A stretch of DNA of 64,000 bases from Streptomyces sp. HNM0574 (lineage in GTDB: Bacteria; Actinomycetota; Actinomycetes; Streptomycetales; Streptomycetaceae). Positions 36,313-51,263 of the stretch are shown here, in pieces. The notes under the pieces were generated by a model. It made no database searches. It saw nothing but the letters and a program-made list of their open reading frames with translations, and had not been told where the DNA came from. Where the stretch lies: the NCBI RefSeq assembly GCF_012726235.1, contig NZ_JAASAH010000004.1:389522-453521 (forward strand), in the 5' to 3' direction. Position 1 is the stretch's first letter. The number at the start of each line of letters is the position of its first letter. Both the position numbers and the translations under genes were made by a program.

Positions 36313-37674
36313 TCACGCGCCCGCGCGGGCCTCCAGGACCAGTTCGTCGACGCGGCCGAGGACCTTGTCGAGGACGGCGAGCCCCTCGCGCGCCTCCTCC
36401 TCCGTCACCGTGCACGGCGGGACGACGTGGATGCGGTGCGAGTTGGTGAACGGCAGCAGGCCGAGGGACTTCGCCGTCCGCACGGCCTCCGCCATGACGG
36501 GGCTGCTGCCGCCGGTGGGGGCGACGGGCGTGCGCGTCTCCTGGTCGGAGACCAGCTCGATCGCCCAGAAGACGCCGCGCCCGCGCACCTCGCCGACGCT
36601 GGGGTGGCGCTCGGCGAAGGCGGCCAGCTCGGGGCCGATCACCTCCGAACCGATGCGGCGGGCGTGCGCGTTGACGCCGTCGCGCTCCATGACCTCGATC
36701 GTGGCGACGGCGGCGGCACAGGCCAGCGGGTGCCCCGAGTAGGTGAGGCCGCCGGGGTAGGGGCGGTGTGCGAAGTGCTCGGCGACGCGGCCGCCGATCG
36801 CGACGCCGCCGAGCGGCACGTACCCGGAGTTGACGCCCTTGGCGAAGGTGAGCAGGTCGGGGACGACGCCCTCGTCACCGGCGACGAACCAGGAACCGGT
36901 GCGCCCGAAGCCGGTCATCACCTCGTCGACGATGAGCATGATCCCGTACCGGTCGCAGATCTCGCGGACGCCGGCGAGGTAGCCGGGCGGCGGGATCATG
37001 ATGCCGGCGGTGCCGGGGATGGCCTCCAGCAGTACGGCCGCGACGGTCTGCGGGCCCTCCAGCTGGACGACCTGCTCCAGGTGCGCGAGCGCGCGCTCGC
37101 ACTCCTCGGCCTCGGTCGTCGCGTGGAAGGCGCTGCGGTAGGTGTACGGGCCGAAGAAGTGGACGACGCCCGAGGTGCCGCTGTCGTTGGCCCAACGGCG
37201 CGGGTCCCCGGTGAAGTTGATCGCCGCGTCGGTGCCGCCGTGGTACGAGCGGTAGCGGCTGAGCACCTTGGGGCGGCCCGTGGTGAGGCGGGCCATGCGG
37301 ACGGCGTGCTCGTTGGCGTCGGCGCCGCCGTTGGTGAAGAAGACCCGGTCGAGGTCGCCCGGGGTGCGCTCGGCGATCAGGCGGGCCGCCTCGGAGCGCT
37401 TGTCGTTGGCGTACTGCGGGGCGATGGTGGCCAGTTCGCGGGCCTGCGCGGCGATCGCCTCGACGACCTCGGGGTGCTGGTGCCCGATGTTGGTGTTGAC
37501 CAGCTGGGAGGAGAAGTCGAGCAGCCGGTTGCCCTCGCCGTCGGTGACGTAGGAGCCCTCGGCCGCGGTGACGACCATCGGGCTGATCTCGGCCTGCGCG
37601 GACCAGGAGTGGAAGACGTGCGCTCTGTCGAGCGCGTAGGTACGGGCTGCGGACGTTCCGGGCTCAGGTGCCAT
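36313..37674 (-). CDS. Class III omega-aminotransferase
   Basis: A 453-residue PLP enzyme of the beta-alanine/GABA:pyruvate type. The PLP-Asp region is LIVDEVMTGFGRTGSWF, the Schiff-base Lys is in LLTFAKGVNSGYVPLGG, and GGADANEHAVRMAR is the phosphate loop. ATG 37674. With methylmalonate-semialdehyde dehydrogenase upstream on the same strand and a divergent PucR regulator, it likely converts a beta- or omega-amino acid (beta-alanine, 3-aminoisobutyrate or similar) to the semialdehyde that the dehydrogenase turns into acyl-CoA. Confidence 0.88.
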   Translation of the reverse strand: MAPEPGTSAARTYALDRAHVFHSWSAQAEISPMVVTAAEGSYVTDGEGNRLLDFSSQLVNTNIGHQHPEVVEAIAAQARELATIAPQYANDKRSEAARLIAERTPGDLDRVFFTNGGADANEHAVRMARLTTGRPKVLSRYRSYHGGTDAAINFTGDPRRWANDSGTSGVVHFFGPYTYRSAFHATTEAEECERALAHLEQVVQLEGPQTVAAVLLEAIPGTAGIMIPPPGYLAGVREICDRYGIMLIVDEVMTGFGRTGSWFVAGDEGVVPDLLTFAKGVNSGYVPLGGVAIGGRVAEHFAHRPYPGGLTYSGHPLACAAAVATIEVMERDGVNAHARRIGSEVIGPELAAFAERHPSVGEVRGRGVFWAIELVSDQETRTPVAPTGGSSPVMAEAVRTAKSLGLLPFTNSHRIHVVPPCTVTEEEAREGLAVLDKVLGRVDELVLEARAGA

Positions 37675-38069
37675 GAGGGGTGACTCCTTGGGAGGGGGCG
37701 CGCCGACAAGGGGCGCGGGGAGGGGCGCCCCGTCAAGGGGCGCGGGGAACTGCGCGCTCAGCGGGTACGCGCGTGCACACGGCGACGTTCGGGGCGGGGC
37801 ACCCCGGAGCCCGTCAAGGGGCGCGGGGAACTGCGCGCTCAAGCGGGACGCACCCGCACGCGCCGTCGTACGGGGAGGGGCACCCCATGAAGCGAGGCGC
37901 ACCCCGCGCCGGGGTGCTGCGCTTGCCAGCCCTGCGCCTTCGCGCAGACCTCCCAAGCGCGGCGGGAGAAGCGGGGGCGCGGGGAACTGCGCGACCGGCC
38001 ACGACGGGCCCGCGGCCGGCCGCGCGCAGCGAGGGGCACCCCGAGAAGCGACCGCCCCCCGCGAAGGGC
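37675..38069. repeat. Non-coding spacer with three GGCGCGGGGAACTGCGCG repeats
   Basis: The 395-nt gap between the dehydrogenase and aminotransferase genes holds GGGGCGCGGGGAACTGCGCG at about 37735-37760, 37815-37841 and 37973-37995, plus a partial copy near 37708. Other short phrases (GGGGCACCCC) also recur. The element is a dispersed intergenic repeat familiar from Streptomyces chromosomes. No gene is seen here. Confidence 0.75.
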
Positions 38070-39572
38070 CTAGCTCTGGGGGAAGCCGAGGTTGAGGCCG
38101 CCGTGGCTGGGGTCCTGCCAGCGGGTGGTGACGACCTTGCCGCGGGTGAAGAAGTGCACGCCCTCGGTGCCGTGCGCGTGCGTGTCACCGAAGAGCGAGT
38201 TCTTCCAGCCGCCGAAGCTGTAGTACGCCATCGGCACCGGGATCGGCACGTTGATGCCGATCATGCCGACCTCGACCTCGTTGCGGAACCGCCGGGCCGC
38301 TCCCCCGTCGTTGGTGAACACCGCGGTGCCGTTGCCGTACGGGTTGGAGTTGATCAGCTCCAGCGCCTCCTCGTACGTGTCGACGCGGAGGACGGAGAGC
38401 ACCGGGCCGAAGATCTCGTCGGTGTAGCAGCTCATGTCCGTGCGGACGTGGTCGAGCAGGGTCGGGCCGAGCCAGAAGCCGTCCTCGCCGCCGTCGGCCG
38501 CGACCTTCCGGCCGTCGACGACGATGTCCACGCCGTCCTGCTCGGCGGCGTGGACGTAGGAGGCGACCTTGTCCCGGTGGGCGGCGGTGACGAGCGGGCC
38601 CATGTCGCTGTCGCGGGTGCCGTCGCCGGTCTTGAGGGTGCGGGCGCGCTCGGCGATCTTCGCGACGAGCTCGTCGGCGACACCGCCGACCGCGACGCAC
38701 GCGGAGATGGCCATGCAGCGCTCACCGGCGGAGCCGAAGCCCGCGTTGACCATGGCGTCGGCGGCGAGGTCGAGGTCGGCGTCGGGGAGGACGACGGCGT
38801 GGTTCTTGGCACCGCCGAGGGCCTGCACGCGCTTGCCGTTGGCAGTGCCCTGCGCGTACACGTAGCTCGCGATCGGGGTGGAGCCGACGAAGCTGATCGC
38901 CTTGACGTCCCGGTGCGTGAGCAGCTCGTCGACGGCGAGCTTGTCGCCCTGGAGGACGTTGAAGACGCCGTCGGGCAGGCCCGCCTCGCGCCACAGCTCC
39001 GCCAGCCACAGCGCGGCGGTGGGCGCCTTCTCGCTGGGCTTGAGGACGACGGTGTTGCCCGCCGCGATCGCGACGGGGAAGAACCACATGGGCACCATCG
39101 CGGGGAAGTTGAACGGCGAGATGATGCCGACGACGCCGAGCGGCTGGCGTACGGAATTGACGTCGACGCCGGTGGAGGCGTTCTCGGTGAAGCCGCCCTT
39201 GAGCAGGTGCGGCATGCCGCAGGCGAACTCGACGACCTCCTGGCCGCGGGTGACCTCGCCGAGCGCGTCCGAGACGACCTTGCCGTGCTCGCTGGTGATG
39301 ATCTCGGCCAGCTCCTGCTTCCGCTCGTTCAGCAGCTCGCGGAAGCGGAAGACGACGGCGGTGCGCTTGGAGAGCGAGGTGTCCCGCCAGCCGGGGAAGG
39401 CGGCGCGGGCCGAGGCGATGACCTCGTGCGCGTCCTCGGCGTTCGCCAGCGCGACGTCGCCGGTGACCTCGCCGGTGGCCGGGTTGGTCACGGGGGCGGT
39501 GCTGCCGCTGGTCCCGGTGAAGGTGGTGTTGCCCAGCCAATGGCTGATCTGCGCACGTGCGGTGTTCGCCAC
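38070..39572 (-). CDS. mmsA: Methylmalonate-semialdehyde dehydrogenase (acylating)
   Basis: A 500-residue CoA-dependent aldehyde dehydrogenase converting methylmalonate or malonate semialdehyde to propionyl- or acetyl-CoA in valine, pyrimidine and beta-alanine catabolism. IISPFNFPAMVPMWFFPVA, NVLQGDKLAVDELL and the catalytic GSAGERCMAIS are diagnostic of MmsA. ATG 39572. Divergent from the PucR regulator. Confidence 0.92.
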   Translation of the reverse strand: MANTARAQISHWLGNTTFTGTSGSTAPVTNPATGEVTGDVALANAEDAHEVIASARAAFPGWRDTSLSKRTAVVFRFRELLNERKQELAEIITSEHGKVVSDALGEVTRGQEVVEFACGMPHLLKGGFTENASTGVDVNSVRQPLGVVGIISPFNFPAMVPMWFFPVAIAAGNTVVLKPSEKAPTAALWLAELWREAGLPDGVFNVLQGDKLAVDELLTHRDVKAISFVGSTPIASYVYAQGTANGKRVQALGGAKNHAVVLPDADLDLAADAMVNAGFGSAGERCMAISACVAVGGVADELVAKIAERARTLKTGDGTRDSDMGPLVTAAHRDKVASYVHAAEQDGVDIVVDGRKVAADGGEDGFWLGPTLLDHVRTDMSCYTDEIFGPVLSVLRVDTYEEALELINSNPYGNGTAVFTNDGGAARRFRNEVEVGMIGINVPIPVPMAYYSFGGWKNSLFGDTHAHGTEGVHFFTRGKVVTTRWQDPSHGGLNLGFPQS

Positions 39573-39772
39573 GGTCTCGTCCTCGCCCTCGCTCGCTCAA
39601 GGGGCTCGCGCGCTCGCCGAGCCCCGGGGTGCCCGGCCGCCCGCGCGCCCGCCGGGGGGGGGGAGGCGGATGCGCGGGCGGCCCTCTGCACGGTTGAGGC
39701 TGCCAGAGCTCGGGGCGACGGTCTGTACGGATGTTCGAGGTCTTCTTTACAGAGTGTCGGTAGACTGCCGGG

Positions 39773-41416
39773 GTGATCCCGACCGTGCGAGAGGTGCTCG
39801 CGCTGCCCGTCCTCGCCGCCGGGCGGCCCCTCGTCGTGGGCGGCGAGCGGCACCTGGACCGTCCGGTGCGCTGGGTGCACATCAGCGAGGCCACCGATCT
39901 GACGCACCTGCTGGAGGGCGGCGAGCTCGTCCTCAGCACCGGCCTGCCGCTGACCGGCGACGAGGCGTCCGTCGAGGCGTACCTGCGGATGCTGGGCGAG
40001 CAGCGGGTGGCCGGGCTCGTGGTGGAGCTCGGGACGCACATCGCTCAGGTGCCCGGGCGGCTGGGCGCGCTCGCGGACGCGGCCGGAGTGCCGGTGGTGG
40101 CGCTGACGGCGGAGATCCGCTTCGTCGAGGTGACGCAGCAGGTGCACCGGCTGATCGTCGCCGACCGGTACGAGGAGGTGGAGTTCGCGCGCACCACGCA
40201 CGAGGTCTTCACCTCGCTCAACATCGCGCGGGCCTCGACCACCGACATCGTCACCCGCGCCTCGCAGATCCTCGGCGCCCCGCTGGTCCTGGAGGACCTC
40301 ACCCGGCACGTCCTCGCCTTCTGCACGGCGGGCGCCCCGGCGGCCGGACTGCTCGACAACTGGGCGGAACGCTCCCGCCTCCGCGCCCCGGACCAGGAAG
40401 CGGAACAGGCCGCGTGGCCGTCCGTACCCGTCGGCGTCGGGGCCGAGCGCTGGGGGCGGCTCGTCCTCCCCGCGGCCGGCCCCTCGCCCGCGCGGGCGCG
40501 GATGGTGCTGGAGCGGGCCGCGCAGTCGCTGCAACTGCACCGCATGCTCCAGCAGGAGCGGGACGCGCTCGTCGTGCAGGCCCTCGGCGGGCTGCTGGAC
40601 GATCTGCTGAGCGGCCGGGTCGGCGACGAGTCGGAGGCGCTGGCCCGCGCGGGCGCGCTGGGGCTGGCACCCAGCACCCGGTACGTGCCGCTGGTCGTCC
40701 GGGTGCCGCGGCTGCCCGAGGGGGACGCGCTGCGGCAGGGCGAGGTCGACCGTCAACTGCTCACCGCCGTACGGCAGTCGGTGACCTCGGCCGGGCACAC
40801 GGCGATCGTCTCGATCCGCCGGGAGGGCACCGTCGCCGTGGTGATGACCTGCGCGGGGGCGCTCGGCCAGGGGGACGCGGACACCGCGCTCGCCGCCGTC
40901 TGCCGCGGCCTGCGCGAGCGGCTCACCGAACGGCACGCGCCCCGGCGGCCCGGCGGCGAGGGCACCGCCGCGTGGGTGGCCGGGACGGCACCGGCCGCGG
41001 GCAGCCTGGTGGCGGCGGCGCGCGGGATCGCGGAGGCCGAGCACGTCGCGGACGTCGGGGTGACCATGCCGGAGCGGGGGCGGCTGTACCGCTCGACGGA
41101 CGTGCGGCTGCGCGGGCTGATCGCCCTGCTCCGCGACGACCACCGCGTACAGGCCTTCGCGGAGACGGAGTTGGGGCGGCTGCTCGACCACGACGCGCGC
41201 ACCGGCGAGGACCTGCTCGGACTGCTGCGCACCCACCTGGAGTCGGCGGGCTCCAAGACGGAGACGGCACGGCGCAGCGGCCTCAGCCGGCCCACGCTCT
41301 ACAGCAGGCTGCGGACGCTGGAACGGGTGCTGGGCGTCTCGCTGGAGTCGGCCGAGTCCAGGACGTCCCTGCACACGGCGCTGATGGTGCTGGAGGCGCG
41401 GCGGGGCGGCCGCTAG
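39773..41416 (+). CDS. PucR-family transcriptional regulator
   Basis: A 547-residue regulator with the N-terminal PucR domain (VREVLALPVLAAGRPLVVGG, VHISEATDLTHLLEGGELVL), a central GGDEF-like CdaR segment and the C-terminal HTH (SAGSKTETARRSGLSRPTL). GTG 39773 is 6 nt after TAGACT, possibly leaderless. Divergent from mmsA, which it probably controls together with the aminotransferase. A run of ten G (39654-39663) lies in the shared upstream region. Confidence 0.88.
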   Translation: MIPTVREVLALPVLAAGRPLVVGGERHLDRPVRWVHISEATDLTHLLEGGELVLSTGLPLTGDEASVEAYLRMLGEQRVAGLVVELGTHIAQVPGRLGALADAAGVPVVALTAEIRFVEVTQQVHRLIVADRYEEVEFARTTHEVFTSLNIARASTTDIVTRASQILGAPLVLEDLTRHVLAFCTAGAPAAGLLDNWAERSRLRAPDQEAEQAAWPSVPVGVGAERWGRLVLPAAGPSPARARMVLERAAQSLQLHRMLQQERDALVVQALGGLLDDLLSGRVGDESEALARAGALGLAPSTRYVPLVVRVPRLPEGDALRQGEVDRQLLTAVRQSVTSAGHTAIVSIRREGTVAVVMTCAGALGQGDADTALAAVCRGLRERLTERHAPRRPGGEGTAAWVAGTAPAAGSLVAAARGIAEAEHVADVGVTMPERGRLYRSTDVRLRGLIALLRDDHRVQAFAETELGRLLDHDARTGEDLLGLLRTHLESAGSKTETARRSGLSRPTLYSRLRTLERVLGVSLESAESRTSLHTALMVLEARRGGR

Positions 41417-41476
41417 GGGCCGCCCCTCATCGGGAAGGAACGTGCCGTCGTGGACCGCGGGTCCGAGGTGGCCGTT

Positions 41477-41500
41477 CGCGCAGTTCCCCGCGCCCCTTGA
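41477..41500 (-). repeat. Fourth copy of the GGGGCGCGGGGAACTGCGCG repeat, inverted
   Basis: CGCGCAGTTCCCCGCGCCCC followed by TTGA is the reverse complement of the elements in the spacer at 37675-38069. It lies upstream of the sphingomyelinase-like gene. Confidence 0.8.
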
Positions 41501-41585
41501 GTCCCGGGGGTCGGCGTTCGCAGGCCCGCCTGCTTACATGGGCCCGACGGAAACCACCCGCCCCCCACATCACCGGGAGATCCCA

Positions 41586-42584
41586 GTGCGCGTCCCGATA
41601 CCGGTCCTCCGCACGACCCGCGCCCTCACCGTGGCCACCGCGCTCGCCGCGACGGCCCTGACCGGCGCCGTACCGGCCGCCGCCGCGGCCCCGTCCGGCT
41701 CCGGGGAGACCACGCCCCGGCTGAAGGTGCTCACCTACAACACCTTCCTGTTCAGCAAGAACCTCTACCCCAACTGGGGCCAGGACCACCGCGCGCAGGC
41801 CATCCCCGAGGCCGGGTTCTTCCAGGACCAGGACGTGGTGGTGCTCCAGGAGGTCTTCGACAACTCCTCCTCGGACGCGCTGATGCGCAAGGCCGCCGAC
41901 CGCTACCCGCACCAGACCCCGGTGGTCGGCCGCGGCAAGGACGGCTGGGACGCCACCGGCGGCGCCTACTCGGGCGCCACCCCGGAGGACGGCGGCGTCG
42001 CCGTGCTCAGCAAGTGGCCGATCCTGCACAAGGAACAGCACGTCTACGCCGACGCCTGCGGCTCCGACGCCATGTCCAACAAGGGCTTCGCCTACGTGGT
42101 GCTGGACGTGAACGGCACGAAGGTGCACGTGGTCGGCACGCACACCCAGGCCACCGACTCCTCCTGCGGCGACGGCGAGGACGTCGCCGACCGCGCCCGC
42201 CAGTTCCGCGCGATCGACAGCTTCCTCGACGCCAAGAACATCCCGGGCGACGAACAGGTCCTGGTCGCCGGGGACATGAACGTCGACCGGCACGGCGAGG
42301 AGTACCCCTCGATGCTGGGCAACGCGGGCCTGGTCGCGGCCGACGAGCGCACCGGGCACCGGTACTCGTTCGACACCGCGGAGAACTCCGTCGCCGCAGA
42401 CCGCTACCCGGACGACCCGAGCGAGGACCTGGACTTCGTCCTGCACCGCGAGGGCCACCTGCGCCCGGAGGGCTGGGGCAACCACGTCGTCAAGGAGCGC
42501 TCCGCGCCCTGGACGGTGAAGAGCTGGGGCAAGGAGTACACCTACACCAACCTCTCCGACCACTACCCGGTCACCGCGAACTGA
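41586..42584 (+). CDS. Secreted sphingomyelinase C-like phosphodiesterase
   Basis: A 332-residue endonuclease/exonuclease/phosphatase-superfamily protein with a signal peptide (about residues 1-36, cleavage near PAAAAA). Active-site residues of bacterial neutral sphingomyelinases are present: Asn in LTYNTFLF, metal-binding Glu in VLQEVFDN, His in GTHTQA, AGDMNVDRH, LDFVL and the C-terminal SDHYPV. GTG 41586 with GGGAG upstream. It hydrolyses sphingomyelin or related phospholipids outside the cell, probably for phosphate or lipid scavenging. Confidence 0.85.
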   Translation: MRVPIPVLRTTRALTVATALAATALTGAVPAAAAAPSGSGETTPRLKVLTYNTFLFSKNLYPNWGQDHRAQAIPEAGFFQDQDVVVLQEVFDNSSSDALMRKAADRYPHQTPVVGRGKDGWDATGGAYSGATPEDGGVAVLSKWPILHKEQHVYADACGSDAMSNKGFAYVVLDVNGTKVHVVGTHTQATDSSCGDGEDVADRARQFRAIDSFLDAKNIPGDEQVLVAGDMNVDRHGEEYPSMLGNAGLVAADERTGHRYSFDTAENSVAADRYPDDPSEDLDFVLHREGHLRPEGWGNHVVKERSAPWTVKSWGKEYTYTNLSDHYPVTAN

Positions 42585-42617
42585 CGGGCGGCGAAGTGCC
42601 GTGCGGGCGGGGGCCGT

Positions 42618-43268
42618 TCAGCTCCCGCCCGTGCCCGGCTCCACGATCAGCCCGCTGGCCCGGAGCGACTCGACGAGTTCGGGGCGGGCCGTCTCGGTGG
42701 AGCCCGAGGAGTAGGGCGGGCGCGGGTCGTACTCCACGACCAGTTGCACCGCCTCGGCCGTGGCGTCGCCCGCGATCCGGCCCGTGAGGTGCAGCGCGAG
42801 GTCGATGCCGGCCGAAACCCCGGCGGCCGTCGCGTACTTGCCGTCGAAGACGACCCGCTCCCCGGAGGGGGCCGCACCGTACTCGGCCAGCGCGTCCCGC
42901 AGCATCCAGTGCGTGGTGGCCTGCCGGCCGCGCAGCAGTCCGGCGGCGGCGAGCAGCAGCGAGCCGGAGCAGACGGACGTGGTCCAGGTGGTCGTCGCGT
43001 CCACGGCGCGCAGCCAGTCGAGGTGACGCGCGTCCGCCATCAGCGCGTGCTGGCCCGGGCCGCCGGGCACCAGCAGCAGGTCGGCCTCGGTGACGTCCTC
43101 CAGCGCGGCCTGCGCCGTCAGCCGCAGACTGCCGGTGTCCGCGGTGACCGGGCCGGGGCGGCCGGCGGCGAAGACGACCTCGGCGCCGGGAATCCGGGCC
43201 AGGATCTCGTACGGGCCGACGGCGTCGAGCGACGTGAACTCCTCGTACAGCAGGATCACTGTCTTCAC
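42618..43268 (-). CDS. DJ-1/PfpI-family protein
   Basis: A 216-residue protein with the DJ-1/PfpI fold: LVPGGPGQHALM and the nucleophile elbow TSVCSGSLLLAAAGLL, followed by ATTHW. It lacks the C-terminal AraC domain of GATase1-like regulators. The closest described functions are isonitrile hydratase or glyoxalase/chaperone types; substrate unknown. ATG 43268. Confidence 0.8.
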   Translation of the reverse strand: MKTVILLYEEFTSLDAVGPYEILARIPGAEVVFAAGRPGPVTADTGSLRLTAQAALEDVTEADLLLVPGGPGQHALMADARHLDWLRAVDATTTWTTSVCSGSLLLAAAGLLRGRQATTHWMLRDALAEYGAAPSGERVVFDGKYATAAGVSAGIDLALHLTGRIAGDATAEAVQLVVEYDPRPPYSSGSTETARPELVESLRASGLIVEPGTGGS

Positions 43269-43338
43269 AGGGCGCTTCCCTCTCCAGACGTCCGGCGCCT
43301 CACGCGCCGGTGCGGCCAGTACACCAGGAGGCGTCCGG

Positions 43339-45297
43339 TCAGAGTTCGTCGGTCCACTGGTCGAGGAGGTCGTCGGTGGTCTCCTCGTCCGGGTCGCCGG
43401 AGGACGGGACGTGCAGCGGCTGTTCGGTCCAGATGACCTTGCCGCGCGCGGTGTAGCGGGTGCCCCAGCGCTGGGTGAAGCGGGCGACGAGGAACAGCCC
43501 GCGCCCGCCCTCGTCCGTGGTGGTCGCGCGGCGCAGGTGCGGGGAGGTGCTGCTGCTGTCGGCGACCTCGCAGATCAGGCTGTTGCGCTCGCGCAGCAGC
43601 CGCAGCCGGATCGGTCCGGTGCCGTACCGGATGGCGTTGGTGACCAGCTCGCTGATGATGAGCTCGGTGGTGTACGCGACCTCGGCCAGCCCCCACTGCT
43701 CCAGCTGCCGGTCGACCTGCGCGCGCAGCGGGGCCACGGCGGCCGGCTCCGGCACCACGTCCCAGTCGGCGACCTGCGACGGGTCCAGCAGCCGGGTGCG
43801 CGCCACCAGCAGCGCGATGTCGTCGACGGGACGTCCCGGCAGCAGCGCCTCCAGCACCGCGGCGCACGCCTCCTCGGGGGACCGGCCCGGGTGGCCGGAC
43901 AGCGCGCCGCGCAGCCGGTCCAGGCCGGCGCCGAGATCGTGGTCCGGGGCCTCGATGAGCCCGTCGGTGAACAGCGCGAGCAGGGACCCGGCGGGCAGCT
44001 GGAGCTCGGCGGTCTCCACCGGCAGCCCGGCCCCCAGGCCCAGCGGCGGGGAGACGGGCACGTCGGGGAAGCTGACCGTCCCGTCGGGCGCGACCAGCGC
44101 GGGCGGCGGGTGCCCGGCCCTGGCCAGGGTGGCCCGTCCCGTGACGGGGTCGTAGATCGCGTACAGGCAAGTGGCGCCGGTGAGGCCGGGTGCCTCGCCG
44201 TCGTGGGCGCCCTCGCTGCCGTTGTCGATGTCGCTGCGGGAGGCCAGCTCGTCCAGGTGTCCCAGGAGCTCGTCGGGCGGCAGGTCGAGCGCGGAGAAGT
44301 TGTGCACGGCGGTGCGCAGCCGACCCATGGTGGCGGCCGCGTGCAGCCCGTGCCCGACGACGTCGCCGACCACGAGGGCCACCCGCGCCCCGGGCAGCGG
44401 GATCACGTCGAACCAGTCGCCGCCGACCCCGGCCTGTGCGGGCAGGTAGCGGTGCGCCGCCTCCAGCGCGGTGTGCTCGGGCAGGCTGCGCGGCAGCAGG
44501 CTGCGCTGGAGGGTGACGGCCATGTCGTGCTCGCGGGTGTAGCGGCGGGCGTTGTCGAGGGAGAGCGCGGCGCGGGCCGCGAGCTCCTCGGCGAAGGACA
44601 GGTCGTCCTCGTCGAAGCGGTCCGACTCCGCGCGCCAGAAGTCGGCCATGCCGAGGACGACGCCGCGGGCCTGGAGCGGCACCGACAACAGCGAGCGGAC
44701 GCCGAACTCCCGCACCCGCCGCGCCCGTTCGGGGTCCCGCCCCTGCCAGCGCCGGCCCGCGGCCTCCAGATCGGGCGCGAGAACCGAGTAGGCCCGGCCG
44801 AGACCGGTCTCCGGGACGGCGGGCAGGAAGCCGATCATCTCGCCCACGGGGGTGAACGGATGGTCGTCCCGGATGCCGTGGACGGCGACGCGCCGCATCT
44901 CGGTGGCCTCGCCCCCCGGCTCCTCACCGCTGAGCACCGGCTCGGCGAGCTCGACGGTGACGTAGTCGGCGAACCGGGGGACGGCGACCTCGGCCAGCTC
45001 CTGGGCGGTGCGCACCACGTCGAGCGTGGTCCCGATCAGCACCCCGGCGTCGTACAGCAGCTCCAGCCGGGTGCTGGCGGTGCTGGGCGGCCCGGGCGCC
45101 GCGTCCTCGCGGGCGGGCGCGGGCGGCGGGGCGGGGGCTGCGGGGTCGTCGGGGTCGTGCGGAATGCGGCGGCGGACGGAGGCGCGGGTGGCGGCGAGGG
45201 CCGCGGCGGCGCCGAGCGCGGCGTAGAGCAGCGGCGGCAACGGTCCTGAACCGTCCCCGGCGCGGTGGGCCGAGAATCGACCGTTTCGCCCTACCAT
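43339..45297 (-). CDS. PP2C/SpoIIE phosphatase with GAF and anti-sigma-kinase-like ATPase domain
   Basis: A 652-residue Streptomyces-type signalling protein. A short hydrophobic segment lies near residue 25, a GAF domain at about 75-245, a SpoIIE-type PP2C domain at about 260-480 (VGGDWFDVIPL, VVGDVVGHG, ALFTDGLIEA), and a HATPase_c domain of the RsbW type at about 510-630 (ELVTNAIRYG, GGRGLFLV). Such proteins dephosphorylate anti-anti-sigma factors in partner-switching cascades of stress and development. ATG 45297. Confidence 0.9.
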   Translation of the reverse strand: MVGRNGRFSAHRAGDGSGPLPPLLYAALGAAAALAATRASVRRRIPHDPDDPAAPAPPPAPAREDAAPGPPSTASTRLELLYDAGVLIGTTLDVVRTAQELAEVAVPRFADYVTVELAEPVLSGEEPGGEATEMRRVAVHGIRDDHPFTPVGEMIGFLPAVPETGLGRAYSVLAPDLEAAGRRWQGRDPERARRVREFGVRSLLSVPLQARGVVLGMADFWRAESDRFDEDDLSFAEELAARAALSLDNARRYTREHDMAVTLQRSLLPRSLPEHTALEAAHRYLPAQAGVGGDWFDVIPLPGARVALVVGDVVGHGLHAAATMGRLRTAVHNFSALDLPPDELLGHLDELASRSDIDNGSEGAHDGEAPGLTGATCLYAIYDPVTGRATLARAGHPPPALVAPDGTVSFPDVPVSPPLGLGAGLPVETAELQLPAGSLLALFTDGLIEAPDHDLGAGLDRLRGALSGHPGRSPEEACAAVLEALLPGRPVDDIALLVARTRLLDPSQVADWDVVPEPAAVAPLRAQVDRQLEQWGLAEVAYTTELIISELVTNAIRYGTGPIRLRLLRERNSLICEVADSSSTSPHLRRATTTDEGGRGLFLVARFTQRWGTRYTARGKVIWTEQPLHVPSSGDPDEETTDDLLDQWTDEL

Positions 45298-45382
45298 GCC
45301 CCCTTTTCTAGCACGGGGCCGCGCCGCCGGTGCTGCCGAGGAGGGCCGATGAGGACCGGGGGCCGCGGGCGCCGGGGCACGG

Positions 45383-45415
45383 ACAAGGCCCCCGGGCGGT
45401 ACCCGGGGGCCTTGT
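45383..45415. terminator. Strong hairpin terminator after icd
   Basis: ACAAGGCCCCCGGG and CCCGGGGGCCTTGT form a perfect 14-bp stem with a 5-nt loop, between the stop of the minus-strand isocitrate dehydrogenase (45439) and the start of the phosphatase gene (45297). Confidence 0.9.
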
Positions 45416-45438
45416 CACCGCTCACTCGGACCGGAGGG

Positions 45439-51233
<5,795 letters not shown>

Positions 51234-51263
51234 CGCCCCGGGCGCCTTTGCGGGCGGCCGGCG

